DNA from: Curtobacterium sp. UNCCL20
Lineage (GTDB): Bacteria > Actinomycetota > Actinomycetes > Actinomycetales > Microbacteriaceae
Length of the DNA stretch: 64,000 nucleotides
Assembly (NCBI RefSeq): GCF_900101675.1
Contig: NZ_FNKG01000001.1
Location: forward strand, 1,866,341 to 1,930,340
Reading direction: 5' to 3'
Positions 25,587 through 35,007 of the stretch are shown here, in pieces (the first letter of the stretch is position 1; each line of letters begins with the position of its first letter). The position numbers were made by a program, and so were the translations under genes. The notes under the pieces are model-generated. The model did not search any database, had not been told where the DNA came from, and saw nothing but the letters and a program-made list of their open reading frames with translations.

Positions 25587-26999
25587 ATGAGTCCGACAGA
25601 GGGACAGGAGGGCCGGACACCGGTCCTCGACGGGCGGTACCGCCTGGAGCACGCCATCGGCCAGGGTGGGATGTCGGTCGTGTACCGCGCCGTCGACGAG
25701 ACCCTCGGCCGTCCGGTCGCGGTGAAGGTGTTCCACCCGGGCACCGTCGACATCGCCCGGCAGGAGGCCGAGCTCGGCGTCCTCGCGGCCCTCGAGCACC
25801 ACAACCTCGTCAGCCTGCTCGACGCCGGTGTGGTCACCGGCGCCGACGGCACCCGGCAGCGCTACATCGTGATGGCGCTCGTCGTCGGGCAGGACCTCGA
25901 GGAGCGCCTGTCCGTCGGCCCCCTCGCCTCCCGCCACATCGCCGAGATCGGCTACGACCTGGCCGAGGCGCTGCACTACATCCACGCCCGCGGTGTCGTG
26001 CACCGCGACATCAAGCCGTCGAACATCCTGCTCGTCGACTACGGCAACGACTCCGACCGTGCCCGCGCACGACTCACCGACTTCGGCATCGCGCTCGCCG
26101 CGGGGGTCGAACGGCTGACGGCGGACGGGGTCACGACGGGCACCGCCGCGTACCTCAGCCCCGAGCAGGCCCGCGGCGGTGAGGTCGGACCGGCGAGCGA
26201 CGTCTACTCGCTCGGCCTGGTCCTCCTGCAGTGCTTCACCCGCCGGCGCGAGTTCCCCGGCTCGCTCGTCGAGTCCGCCGTCGCCCGGCTCTCCCGCGAC
26301 CCGGTCGTCCCCGAGCCGCTGCCGGAGCACTGGAAGTCCTTGCTCCGTGCGATGACCGCGCAGGACCCACACGACCGCCCCGTCGGGGCCGAGCTCGTGA
26401 CACTCCTGCGGGACGCCGTCATCGCGGAGACCGCCGTCGCCGACCACGTCGTCGACCCGGACGTCGACAACAGCGCGGTCGACACTGCTCCGCTGGCGGC
26501 CCCGTCCGTCGAGCCCGCCCGCCCGGCGACGCTCGACGAGCTGCCGGAAGAGGCCCTGCAACGCACGACGGCGATGGCCGCGCGGCTCTTCGACGCGCCG
26601 ATCGCCCTGGTCGAGGTGCTCGACGAGGACCGCGAGTGGTCCTCGTCGTACATCGCCGAGGGCGTCGACGAGTCGGCCCGGAGCATCAGCTTCCGGAACG
26701 GGTTCGCGCCCGTGCCGGTCCCGGTCGTGATCCCGGACGGCTCAGCGCACCCGGAGATGCGGAACAGCCCGCTCGTCACCGGTCCGCTCGGCCTCCGGTT
26801 CTACGTCAGCGTGCCGCTCGTGAAGCACGACGGCACGGCGATCGGCACCCTCGCGGTGCTCGACACGCGCCCGCGGGAGACGACCGAGGCGGACCTCGCG
26901 AACCTCCACGACCTGGCGGCCCTCGCCGTCTCGCAGCTCGAGCTCCGGCAGGAGTCGCTCCGGACAACGAGCGACTCCATCCCCGTCACCGGTCGGTGA
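25587..26999 (+). CDS. Soluble Ser/Thr protein kinase with GAF domain
   Basis: A 470-residue Hanks-type kinase. Gly-loop GQGGMSVV, Lys47 in VAVKVF, HRDIKPSN (D141), DFG 165-167, and SPEQARGG in the activation segment are all present, so it should be active. There is no transmembrane segment or PASTA domain, unlike PknB. Instead residues ~325-455 form a GAF-like domain (ALQRTTAMAARLFDAPIALVEVLDE, FYVSVPLV, GTLAVLDT), suggesting control by a small cytosolic ligand. ATG at 25587 has GAGGAAG; upstream GTGs are rejected. It overlaps the convergent TPR gene by 14 nt. Confidence 0.9.
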   Translation: MSPTEGQEGRTPVLDGRYRLEHAIGQGGMSVVYRAVDETLGRPVAVKVFHPGTVDIARQEAELGVLAALEHHNLVSLLDAGVVTGADGTRQRYIVMALVVGQDLEERLSVGPLASRHIAEIGYDLAEALHYIHARGVVHRDIKPSNILLVDYGNDSDRARARLTDFGIALAAGVERLTADGVTTGTAAYLSPEQARGGEVGPASDVYSLGLVLLQCFTRRREFPGSLVESAVARLSRDPVVPEPLPEHWKSLLRAMTAQDPHDRPVGAELVTLLRDAVIAETAVADHVVDPDVDNSAVDTAPLAAPSVEPARPATLDELPEEALQRTTAMAARLFDAPIALVEVLDEDREWSSSYIAEGVDESARSISFRNGFAPVPVPVVIPDGSAHPEMRNSPLVTGPLGLRFYVSVPLVKHDGTAIGTLAVLDTRPRETTEADLANLHDLAALAVSQLELRQESLRTTSDSIPVTGR

Positions 27000-27465
27000 G
27001 CGCCGCCGCGTAGGCGCGGACCGACCGGTTGTAGCGGGGCAGCGTCGGCTCGACGGCCTCGATCGCGACGCGGAGCGCCTCGTCGTGCCGTCCCGCGCTG
27101 TGCAGGGCGAGCGCGAGGAACACCCGCGGCGCCGCACCGGTCGCCGGGTGGTGGGGCGCATCGCGGAGCATCGTGATCGCCTCGTCGACGCGGTCGAGGT
27201 TCCGGAGCGTCGAGGCGTGCTGCACGACGAGCTGCGCAGCGCGCACGGGGTCGACGTCTGCGAGGCCGGCTGCCGTCGCCGCCGCGTACTGCACGTCGGC
27301 CTCGGCCTCGTGCCCGGCGGAGTCGAACGCGCCGCCGAGTTCGAAGGCACCGAGTGCGGGTTGGGGTGCAGAGGTGCGCAGCGCGCGCATGCGGTCGAGT
27401 CGGGCCTCGTCGTCGATGGTGTCGTCCGCCCACAGCGTGGCGACCTGGTCTTCCCACTCGCTCAT
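26986..27465 (-). CDS. Tetratricopeptide-repeat protein
   Basis: A 159-residue helical protein with TPR-like pairs (ALGAFELGGAFDSAGHEAEADVQYAAA, PRVFLALALHSAGRHDEALRVAIEAV written here in parts). Members of this kind are annotated as TPR or tetratrico peptide repeat family proteins of unknown role. ATG at 27465; the 3' end overlaps the kinase gene tail to tail. Confidence 0.8.
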   Translation of the reverse strand: MSEWEDQVATLWADDTIDDEARLDRMRALRTSAPQPALGAFELGGAFDSAGHEAEADVQYAAATAAGLADVDPVRAAQLVVQHASTLRNLDRVDEAITMLRDAPHHPATGAAPRVFLALALHSAGRHDEALRVAIEAVEPTLPRYNRSVRAYAAALTDR

Positions 27466-27525
27466 CCGGCCAGGCTAGCGCTCGCCGACATGCCCGCTCC
27501 GGCATGCCTCCCCGCCGCCCTCTCG

Positions 27526-27689
27526 CGAGCGGGCGAAACCCCCGGGTGGACCGACGAGGGCACCGTGGAGTTCCGCCCGCTCGTGGAGGTGGCACGTTCC
27601 GGCACGGGCATGGCTCGGCCGCGTTGCACATCGAGCGGGCGAAGTACCAGGGTGCGCGCACGCGCGGACCCCGGGATTTCGCCCGCTCG
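27526..27689. repeat. Two tandem palindromic units with CGAGCGGGCG arms
   Basis: Unit 1: CGAGCGGGCG (27526-27535) with complement at 27574-27583. Unit 2: CGAGCGGGCGAA (27632-27643) with complement at 27678-27689. The arms match but the loops differ. They lie in the 350-nt non-coding gap 27466-27815, which otherwise holds one motif hairpin and no gene. Confidence 0.8.
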
Positions 27690-27742
27690 CGGAAATGGGA
27701 GCGGAGCGGCGGTAGCGCGGGCGTGGGCGGCGGGAGCGGGGC

Positions 27743-27784
27743 GGCCTGGAGGCGCGGGGCGGGGCCGCCACGCGCCTCCAGGCC
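27743..27784 (-). terminator. Hairpin of the CTGGAGGCGCG repeat after the sugar operon
   Basis: Perfect 14-bp stem GGCCTGGAGGCGCG (27743-27756 with 27771-27784), just past the last gene of the leftward ABC operon. Confidence 0.75.
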
Positions 27785-27815
27785 CGTGGGCGGGCGCGTG
27801 CAGAGCCCCGGCCGG

Positions 27816-29696
27816 TCAGTCCGAGACGGTCGCGCGGAAGGACCGCACCAGCGGGATGCCGGGCCGGACGAGCGCCGGCTCGCGCCACGCGAGCGCCGAC
27901 CCGAGCGCGGGGTACTCGGCAGCCCGGACGAACCACGGGTCGCGGTGGTCCAGCGCCTCGAGGCGGACCGTCGCCGCCTCGCCGTCGAACACCGCAGACC
28001 ACTCCACCCACGGCGCGACCGACCCGTGCACGGCCTCCTCGCCGTCCGCCACAGCCGTTCGCACGCGGACGTCGCTGCACCGGGGGAAGCGCCAGAAGAA
28101 GCCGCCGTAGCCGGCACCGACGCGCCCGTTGCTGCCCGGACCGCCCAGGTGCACGACCGCGTCACCGGGGGCTCGGAACGACGACGACCAGGTGAGCTCC
28201 CACCCGGAGTCGACCGTGCGCCACGCGAGCGAACGGTCCTCGTGCAGGACGACGCGACGGTCGGGGCCGCGCCAGACGACCTCCTGGGCGAGGGTCCGAC
28301 CGTGCAGTTCCTCGGAGAGGACCGAGGCGCTGCCGTGGTCGTCACGCCAGACGTACCCCTCGCCGTGCACGTACGTCCGGCCACCCCAGCAGTTCACGCC
28401 GTCCACGTCGGGGATCGCGAAGCCGACGCCGCAGTGCCAGTCGTGGTCGGCCGGGTGGTGTGCGCTGACCGTGGTACCGGCCAGCGTCCGGACCGGGTGG
28501 AGGTACGGCCGCGGGGACGACGTGGCGATTGTGCCGCCACCGTCGCGGACCTCGGCGACGCGGACGCCGTCGACGACGAGCTCGTGCAGCACCTCGTCCG
28601 CAGTGGTGTGTGCCCAGGGGGCTCCGACCTCGGAGAACAGGGCGCGCTCCTCGGCCGCGCGGTCGACGATCGCCTCGACGTCGGCGACGAGGGGGCGCCG
28701 TTCGGGTCCGTCACCCTGCCACGTGACCCACGGGTGGTCGATCTGCACGGGTTCGGCGGCGCGGACCGCTTCGAGCACCTCGACGAAGGCACCGGTCGAG
28801 ACGAGCGGGACGAGGAGGTCCGTGCCGGTGGTGCGGTGTGCGAGCAGGTCCTCGAGGAGGTCGGTGCGACCGAGGTGCCGGGTCTCACCGTCCATCGTGA
28901 GGTCGTCCGACGTGTAGTGCAGGACGGCGGACCCGCTCGTGCCCCGGACCCTGATCGCGGGGAGGACCTCGGACGGACCACACAGCGTGAGCGCCGCGGT
29001 GGCCTCGAGACCGGCCGTCGTCGTGACGCGGACGGCCGAGGTGTCGTCGCCCTCGATCGCGTTCGCCCGGTACAGCTCGACCTCGACCCGGGCGACGTCG
29101 GCGGCTCGACGGCAGCCGACCAGCGCGAGGGCCGTCGCGACCGCGTGGGCGAGCGGGTTGGTGACGACGCCGTCCAGGACGTCGACCCCGTCCACCCGTC
29201 GTCGGCCGGCCCAGCCGGAGCGGTCCCAGTACGCCTGGTTCCTGGTCCACGTGCCGACCGCGGCAGCCGACCGGACGCGGCCGATGACGGACCCACCGCG
29301 GAGTGCGGGAAGGGCGTCGGAACCGAGGCTCTGGAAGCCGACCTGCACGACGTGCCCGGTGCGGCGCTCGGCGTCGAGGAGGGTGGCGAGGTCCGCCCGG
29401 GTGGTGACCGGGGGCTTCTCGAGGAGGACGTCCGCACCGGCCTCGAGGGCGGCGAGCGCGAGCGGGAGGTGGGCGGCGATCGGCGCGGCGACCACCACGA
29501 CGTCGACCGGGCCGTGGGCGCGCGCGGCCTCGACGTCGGCGGCGACGGGCGCGCCGCCGTCCAGGTCGGTGCCGAGCGTCGGGTCGACGACGGCGGTGAG
29601 CGTGCAGGACCCGGCGGCGACGAGTCGGTCGATGTTCGCCCGGTGGTGCAGGCCGTAGCCGCGGGCACCGACGAGCACCACTCCGGGAACGGTCAT
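27816..29696 (-). CDS. Gfo/Idh/MocA oxidoreductase fused to DUF6807 (PmoA-like) domain
   Basis: A 626-residue two-domain protein. Residues 1-~330 are a Gfo/Idh/MocA NAD(P)-dependent sugar dehydrogenase (VVLVGARGYGLHH at the Rossmann loop, EKPPVTT at the cofactor-binding EKP motif). Residues ~345-626 match the DUF6807/PmoA family (DHDWHCGVGFAIPDVDGVNCWGG, YGGFFWRFP, DHRDPWFVRAAEYPA), often found next to Gfo/Idh genes as separate proteins. The natural fusion supports joint action on one sugar. Last gene of the leftward ABC operon, ATGA-coupled. Substrate unknown. Confidence 0.85.
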   Translation of the reverse strand: MTVPGVVLVGARGYGLHHRANIDRLVAAGSCTLTAVVDPTLGTDLDGGAPVAADVEAARAHGPVDVVVVAAPIAAHLPLALAALEAGADVLLEKPPVTTRADLATLLDAERRTGHVVQVGFQSLGSDALPALRGGSVIGRVRSAAAVGTWTRNQAYWDRSGWAGRRRVDGVDVLDGVVTNPLAHAVATALALVGCRRAADVARVEVELYRANAIEGDDTSAVRVTTTAGLEATAALTLCGPSEVLPAIRVRGTSGSAVLHYTSDDLTMDGETRHLGRTDLLEDLLAHRTTGTDLLVPLVSTGAFVEVLEAVRAAEPVQIDHPWVTWQGDGPERRPLVADVEAIVDRAAEERALFSEVGAPWAHTTADEVLHELVVDGVRVAEVRDGGGTIATSSPRPYLHPVRTLAGTTVSAHHPADHDWHCGVGFAIPDVDGVNCWGGRTYVHGEGYVWRDDHGSASVLSEELHGRTLAQEVVWRGPDRRVVLHEDRSLAWRTVDSGWELTWSSSFRAPGDAVVHLGGPGSNGRVGAGYGGFFWRFPRCSDVRVRTAVADGEEAVHGSVAPWVEWSAVFDGEAATVRLEALDHRDPWFVRAAEYPALGSALAWREPALVRPGIPLVRSFRATVSD

Positions 29697-31369
29697 CGCG
29701 GGGTGCCGATGACGACCCGCGTGCGTCCGGGAGCACGCCCGGTGACGTGGACGTGGTCGCCGTCGGGTCGGTCCGTTCCGCCGAGGAACGCGTAGTCCTG
29801 GCCGGGGGCGTAGAACGCCGGCTGGCCGACACCGCTCCCGTTGCCGGGTCCGAAGGTCAGCTCGTCCGTTCCGGCACGGTGGACGCCGGTGCCCTCGGCG
29901 AGGACTCGTTCTCCGGTCGCGGCATCGGTGCGCACACCGGAGAACGTACCCCCGGCTCGGAAGGTCAGCTGCAGCGACCACGGGACGTCGGCACCCTCGG
30001 TCGCGATGTCGAGCGTGACCGCGCCGGGCGTGATCGACACCTCGACCGTCGTGGTGAGGGTCACCGCGTCGGTGGTCCGCTCGCCGAACGACATCGCGGC
30101 GGAGAAGCGCCCCTCGTCGCCGAGGTCGTACGCGCCGTCCGCTCGACGCGCCGCCGGCGGGAGGGGCTGGTGGTAGCCGGCCGAGACCGTCTCCGTGAGC
30201 CGCCACCGCCCGTCCCCGAGGTCGTCCATCGCCGTCGGACGGAACGGGCCGAGCCCGAAGAACTCGCGCGACAACCGCACGTCCGTGAGTGCGGCGCCGC
30301 CGGACACGACCCGCAGGAAGGTCGGGCTGTTCGCGAGCCCGGAGCGCACGTGCCCCTCGGTCGGCACGTCCGATCCCGCGAAGAGCACCACGCTCCGGTC
30401 CGGTTCGCGGACGTGCACCAGCCGTGCCTCGCGGAAGCGGGACGTCCCGGGGGCCAGGGGAGCACCGACCGGGAGCGGTCGGCCGAGCAGCGGGTCGGTC
30501 ATCGCGCGGGCGGCGACCGCACCCGGCTGCCACATGTCGGCGACGGCCGCGCGGGCTGCGACGGCGGCGAGGTCCGCGCGGTCGTCGAGGACCGCCACGT
30601 GCCAGAGCAACGGCGCGAACGGGCCGATGCCGAACGGCTGCGACTGGTCCTGCCGGCGGGACTGCACGGTCTCGACGGTGTCATCGGGCAGCAGCAGCGC
30701 GAGGGTGGCGTCGAGCGACCGACGCACCGGGTCGAGCAGGTCCGGCCGGTCGAGCACCGACGCGAGCACGAGGAACGACGGACACGACACCGCGGCGGCG
30801 TAGTTCGGGCTGCGCTCGGACCACAGGCCGTCGGCATCGATGTCGGGGCCCTCGGCCAGCCACTCGTCGATCCGCGCGACGAGCGACGGCGACGGGTGCA
30901 GTCGGTGGATCCGGGCCAGCGCGGCGGAGATCTCCCACCGGTGGTTCGGCGTGTGCACGCCACCGGTGAGCAGAGCCGGGGTCGCGCGCCGGACGATCCG
31001 GTCGAGGTCGTCGGCCAGGGCTGTCGCCGCGGCCACGGACGCCCGGTACGGCGCGAGCAGCTCGAGGGCGTCGCACACGTCGTTCACCGTGAAGGCGGAG
31101 TCCGGTGGGGAGAGCACGTTGTCGCCGCCGACGAACGTGCCGCCGGGGGACTGCCGGGCCGCGAGGTGCCGGACCCGGCCGTGCGCGATCGTGAGGTCCG
31201 AGTCGTCGTGATCCGTGCCTCCAGGCCCGCTCCGGACCCACGCGCCGACCAACGCGAGCGCGTCCGCCATCAGCTCGCGGTGCTGGAGCGCCGCCGGCTC
31301 GTCGTCGGCGAGCCGGATGCGGGCGACGTCCGCGTCGGCGGCCGGCGCGACCGCGTCGAGGAAGCCCAT
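29693..31369 (-). CDS. Unknown protein of carbohydrate operon, likely polysaccharide lyase/hydrolase fold
   Basis: A 558-residue cytosolic protein without a signal peptide. The first ~330 residues are helical with NHRWEISAALARIHRL and DADGLWSERSPNYAAAVS, in the style of alpha/alpha-toroid lyases and unsaturated glycosyl hydrolases. The rest is strand-rich (PGAVTLDIATEGADVPWSL, FRAGGTFSGV), like the beta-sandwich of such enzymes. I cannot name a family. It sits between the permease and oxidoreductase genes with overlaps on both sides, so it very probably acts on the imported sugar. Confidence 0.72.
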   Translation of the reverse strand: MGFLDAVAPAADADVARIRLADDEPAALQHRELMADALALVGAWVRSGPGGTDHDDSDLTIAHGRVRHLAARQSPGGTFVGGDNVLSPPDSAFTVNDVCDALELLAPYRASVAAATALADDLDRIVRRATPALLTGGVHTPNHRWEISAALARIHRLHPSPSLVARIDEWLAEGPDIDADGLWSERSPNYAAAVSCPSFLVLASVLDRPDLLDPVRRSLDATLALLLPDDTVETVQSRRQDQSQPFGIGPFAPLLWHVAVLDDRADLAAVAARAAVADMWQPGAVAARAMTDPLLGRPLPVGAPLAPGTSRFREARLVHVREPDRSVVLFAGSDVPTEGHVRSGLANSPTFLRVVSGGAALTDVRLSREFFGLGPFRPTAMDDLGDGRWRLTETVSAGYHQPLPPAARRADGAYDLGDEGRFSAAMSFGERTTDAVTLTTTVEVSITPGAVTLDIATEGADVPWSLQLTFRAGGTFSGVRTDAATGERVLAEGTGVHRAGTDELTFGPGNGSGVGQPAFYAPGQDYAFLGGTDRPDGDHVHVTGRAPGRTRVVIGTPR

Positions 31370-32322
31370 CAGTCCTTGAGACCCGCGTTGAGGTCCGCAC
31401 CGTTCACGTACTTCTGGAAGACCAGGTACAGCAGGAGCAGCGGGACGATCGAGATCACCGATGCGCCGAGGAGGACCGTCCAGTTGACGTTCTCCGCTCC
31501 GACGATGCTCTGCAGCGCGATCTGGATCGTGAACTGGTGCGGGTCGTTCAGGACCAGCAGCGGCCAGATGTAGTCGTTCCACCGCCACTGGAACGAGAAG
31601 ATCGCGAGCGTCAGCATGATCGGGCGGGAGATCGGCAGCATGATGCGCCAGAAGATCCCGAACTCGCTCGCACCGTCGATGCGGGCGGCCTCGACCAGGT
31701 CGTCCGGCACCGTGATGAAGAACTGGCGGAACATGAAGATGCCGGTCGCGGTGATGACCGACGGCACGATGATGCCGGCCAGGGAGTCGTACATGCCGAG
31801 GTCGCGGATCACGATGAAGGTCGGCGCGAGGATGACCTCGGTGGGGAGCATCGTCGTCGCGAGGATGCAGACGAAGAAGACCTTCAACCACTTGTTGTCG
31901 TACTTCGCGAGGGCGTACCCGGTGGCAGCGCTCGCCAGGACCGTCAGCACCGTCGTCACGAGGGCGACGATGATCGTGTTGCCGAAGTAGCGGGCGAAGT
32001 CGAAGCTCGACCAGGCCTCCACGAAGCCGCTCACCGACCACTGCTTCGGCAGCAGCGTCAGCGGGTAGGAGAACAGTTCGCCGCCCGGCTTGAACGCGCT
32101 GAGGACGAACCAGAGCACCGGGAAGCCGAAACCGATGATGAAGACCCAGAGGAGGGCGGTCGCCGCGATGGCCTTGGGGCGGGGCGGCCCCTGGTGGGTC
32201 TGCCGGCCGCGCGTGGTGCGTCGACCGCGTCCCCCTCGGGTGTCGGTCGGTGTGGCGCTCGTCGCCGCGGGACTTCCCGGGGTGCCCGGGTTCCCGGGGG
32301 TTGCAGGCAGGGTGGCGGTCAT
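31369..32322 (-). CDS. Sugar ABC transporter permease (MalG type)
   Basis: A 317-residue membrane permease with six predicted helices and the EAA loop EAARIDGASEFGIFWRIMLP that contacts the ATPase. The N-terminal ~50 residues are a Pro/Thr/Arg-rich cytosolic extension. It overlaps both neighbours. No ATPase gene is in the cluster, so a shared MsiK-type ATPase elsewhere probably energises it. Confidence 0.93.
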   Translation of the reverse strand: MTATLPATPGNPGTPGSPAATSATPTDTRGGRGRRTTRGRQTHQGPPRPKAIAATALLWVFIIGFGFPVLWFVLSAFKPGGELFSYPLTLLPKQWSVSGFVEAWSSFDFARYFGNTIIVALVTTVLTVLASAATGYALAKYDNKWLKVFFVCILATTMLPTEVILAPTFIVIRDLGMYDSLAGIIVPSVITATGIFMFRQFFITVPDDLVEAARIDGASEFGIFWRIMLPISRPIMLTLAIFSFQWRWNDYIWPLLVLNDPHQFTIQIALQSIVGAENVNWTVLLGASVISIVPLLLLYLVFQKYVNGADLNAGLKD

Positions 32323-33293
32323 CGACGGGCCTCCGTCCGACGGTTCACGGCGAGCTGGATGAGAGCGATCGCCATGAGGATGAGCATGAGGACCATCGAC
32401 GCCGCACTGGCGTAGCCGATGTGGGCGTTCTGGAAGCCGTTCGTGTAGATGTACTGCACGAGCAGGTTGTTGTCGGTACCCGGTCCGCCACCGTTGAGGG
32501 CCTGGATCGTGGCGAACTCCTTGAACGCGCCGAGCGACGACAGCAGGATCACGATGAACGAGGTCGGGGCGATGCTCGGCAGGGTGATGTAGCGGAACTG
32601 GTGCCAGGTGCCGGCGCCGTCGAGCGACGCGGCCTCGTAGTACGACTGCGGCACGTTCCGGATCGCCGCGACGAACAGCAGCATGTTGAACGCGGCGCCC
32701 GCCCACGCGGTCGCGAACACGACCACGAGCAGCGACAGGTCGGCGTTCGACTGCCACGGCACCGCCTTGCCGCCGAACGACTCGATGACGAAGTTCGCCA
32801 GGCCGAAGTTCTCGCCGAACATCCACCGCCAGATCACGCCGGTGACGATGGGGGAGATCAGCCACGGCACGAAGAACACGATGCGGGCGACGCTCCGGCC
32901 CTTCGCCGCGGGGCTCGTGAGCATGAGCGCCATCGACAACGACAGGACGAAGCCGAGCGGCACCGCGACGATCGCGTAGAGGAACGTCCGGGCGAGTGCG
33001 GCGTAGAAGGTGCTGTCCGCGAAGAGTTCGGCGTAGTTCGCCAGCCCGATGAACTTCGGGTCGACGACGCCGTTGTAGTCGGTGAACGAGTAGCCGAGAC
33101 CGATGACGGCCGGCCAGACGAAGAACACCACGAACAGGACGGCGTTCACGCTTACGAACAGGATCGGGGCGAGGACCGGGCGGCTGACGCCGGAGCGTCG
33201 ACGCTTCGTGGTCCGCGGGGCGCCGGACCGGTCCGGCGGCACCGGGGTGGGCACGGCGGTCTGCACGTCGCCGGCTGCGGTGGGGATGCTCAC
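32319..33293 (-). CDS. Sugar ABC transporter permease (MalF type)
   Basis: A 324-residue permease with six helices and the EAA loop EAASLDGAGTWHQFRYITLP. Partner of the MalG-type permease, ATGA overlap. The Arg-rich N-terminus (~25-40) faces the cytosol. Confidence 0.93.
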   Translation of the reverse strand: MSIPTAAGDVQTAVPTPVPPDRSGAPRTTKRRRSGVSRPVLAPILFVSVNAVLFVVFFVWPAVIGLGYSFTDYNGVVDPKFIGLANYAELFADSTFYAALARTFLYAIVAVPLGFVLSLSMALMLTSPAAKGRSVARIVFFVPWLISPIVTGVIWRWMFGENFGLANFVIESFGGKAVPWQSNADLSLLVVVFATAWAGAAFNMLLFVAAIRNVPQSYYEAASLDGAGTWHQFRYITLPSIAPTSFIVILLSSLGAFKEFATIQALNGGGPGTDNNLLVQYIYTNGFQNAHIGYASAASMVLMLILMAIALIQLAVNRRTEARR

Positions 33294-33340
33294 GGTGATC
33301 CTCTTCGTTCGTCGTGCGGTGGTCGAGGGGACGGGCCCGG

Positions 33341-33410
33341 GCGGTGCCGGACGGGCCCGGACGGGCCCGGGCGGTGCCGGGCGGTGCCGGACGGACCCGG
33401 ACCGTGCTGG
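33341..33410. repeat. GC-rich short tandem repeats
   Basis: ACGGGCCCGG and GGGCGGTGCCGG units recur several times in the 168-nt gap between the solute-binding protein and first permease genes. Such a structured spacer may lower expression of the permeases relative to the binding protein. Confidence 0.65.
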
Positions 33411-33461
33411 GACCGGGCGGCGCGGTCGGGTGCTGCCTCACCCGGCCGCGCCGCTGCCACG

Positions 33462-34742
33462 TCAGCCCACGTGGTCCTCGTAGTACTTCGTGATCGTCGC
33501 CAGGGTCTCCTTGGCCGACTGCTGCCCGTTGATGAGCTTGCCGACCTCGGCCGTCGTCGGGTCGGTGCCGAGCTCCTTGCCCTCGACTGCCCACTTCGCG
33601 CTCTCCTTGGCGTAGGAGCTCGAGATGGGGTCAGCCGCTGCGATCTCCTTCTGGTACAGCGCGAAGGAGTCCTTGGCCGCCTGGGAGGTGAACGGGTAGT
33701 CGATCGTCAGGCCGCTCTCGACGGGCAGGAAGCCGTTCGTCGTGACGAGCTTCGCGTAGTTCGTCGGGTCGTACATGTAGTCGATGAACTTCTTCGCCGC
33801 TGCACCGCGGGTGTCCGAGTTCTCGAAGCCGACGATGTTGCCGCCGTAGTTGATCTCGGTGGCGTGCGTCGGGTCCGCCGGGGTCGCGGCGCTGGCCCAG
33901 TCGAAGTCCGTGATGTTCGACGCGAAGTCGGAGGACTGCCACACGCCGGAGAAGTACGCCACGACCTGCCCGCTCTTGAACAGCGCGTTCGGGTCCTGCC
34001 CGCTGGTCCACACCGACTTCGGCATGATCGAGTCGTCGTTCATGTCGGCGAAGTCCTGCAGTGCGGCGGCGGTCTTCGCGTCGTCCGGGAACGAACCGTC
34101 CTTCTTCTGCTGCATGAAGTCGGTGCCCTTGGTGAACATGTACGCGCGGAGCCGCGACGGCGACGAGTCGAACACGAGGTCGTACTTCGCGCCGGTCTTC
34201 GCCTTCACCTGGTCGGCGGCCTTCAGGAACTCGTCCCAGGTCCACGCCTTCGCCGGGTCGGTCGGGTAGCTCACGCCGGCCTTGTCGAACAGCGACTTGT
34301 TGACGAACAGGCCGGCTGCGGTGACGTCGGAGGGGATCGAGGTCACCTTGCCCTTGTCGTCCGCCGCGATGAGGTCCTCGTCGATCTTGTTGGCCTTGTC
34401 GTCCACGATCGACGAGAGGTCGACGGTCTTGCCGGTCCAGATCGGGTCGATCCCGGCGGCACGCACGACGTCCGGCAGCGAGTTGGCCTGGGCCGACTCG
34501 CGCAGTTTCGTCTGCAGGCCGTCGTAGGGCAGGTTCACGATCTTCACCGCGACGCCGGTCTTCTTCTCGTACGCGGTGGCGAGGTCCTGGTAGCCCTTCT
34601 CCTGCGCCGTGGAGGTCGACAGCCAGAACGTCAGCTTGTCGACCTTGCCGCCGTCCCCCGAGCTGCCCGAAGCGCAGCCGGAGAGGAGGGCGAGGGCGGC
34701 GAGGCCGCCGGCGAGTGCGAGCACTCGTTTGGATGACTTCAT
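33462..34742 (-). CDS. Sugar ABC transporter solute-binding lipoprotein
   Basis: A 426-residue family-1 extracellular binding protein; signal peptide with lipobox LLSGC (Cys23). The mature protein has the usual start KLTFWLSTSTAQEKGYQDLA and later PDVVRA, GLFVNKSLFDKAG, WTWDEFLKAA and GVWQSSDF motifs. First gene of the leftward operon; its promoter overlaps a LacI-type operator. Ligand unknown. Confidence 0.94.
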   Translation of the reverse strand: MKSSKRVLALAGGLAALALLSGCASGSSGDGGKVDKLTFWLSTSTAQEKGYQDLATAYEKKTGVAVKIVNLPYDGLQTKLRESAQANSLPDVVRAAGIDPIWTGKTVDLSSIVDDKANKIDEDLIAADDKGKVTSIPSDVTAAGLFVNKSLFDKAGVSYPTDPAKAWTWDEFLKAADQVKAKTGAKYDLVFDSSPSRLRAYMFTKGTDFMQQKKDGSFPDDAKTAAALQDFADMNDDSIMPKSVWTSGQDPNALFKSGQVVAYFSGVWQSSDFASNITDFDWASAATPADPTHATEINYGGNIVGFENSDTRGAAAKKFIDYMYDPTNYAKLVTTNGFLPVESGLTIDYPFTSQAAKDSFALYQKEIAAADPISSSYAKESAKWAVEGKELGTDPTTAEVGKLINGQQSAKETLATITKYYEDHVG

Positions 34743-34815
34743 CGTCACTGCTTTCGTTCGGGGCCACGGGCTGCGCCGTGGGTGAGCATTCGGGATGTCT
34801 CGGCCGAGGACACAA

Positions 34816-34853
34816 GGTCTACACGACGAGGGGCATCCTGGCAAGCGCTTTCC
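34816..34853 (-). promoter_or_regulatory. LacI-type operator and promoter of the ABC sugar operon
   Basis: GGCAAGCGCTTTCC at 34840-34853 has the central CG and half-sites of LacI/GalR operators. Reading leftward, -35 TTGCCA (34844-34839) lies in it and -10 TAGACC (34821-34816) follows at 17 nt. Binding would block the promoter. An identical 14-mer precedes the 36351 operon. Confidence 0.78.
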
Positions 34854-35007
34854 TCGCAAATGTTCCGACAATGTGACGTGCGGTTCGCGACCCGGCACAC
34901 GTGCGACCGAGGGCGCCGCACACGTGCGCCCGAGTGCGCCCAGCGCGGCGCGGAAATCGCTATCCTCACCACAGACCGCGCATCGCGGATCGGACTGGAG
35001 GCGCGAC

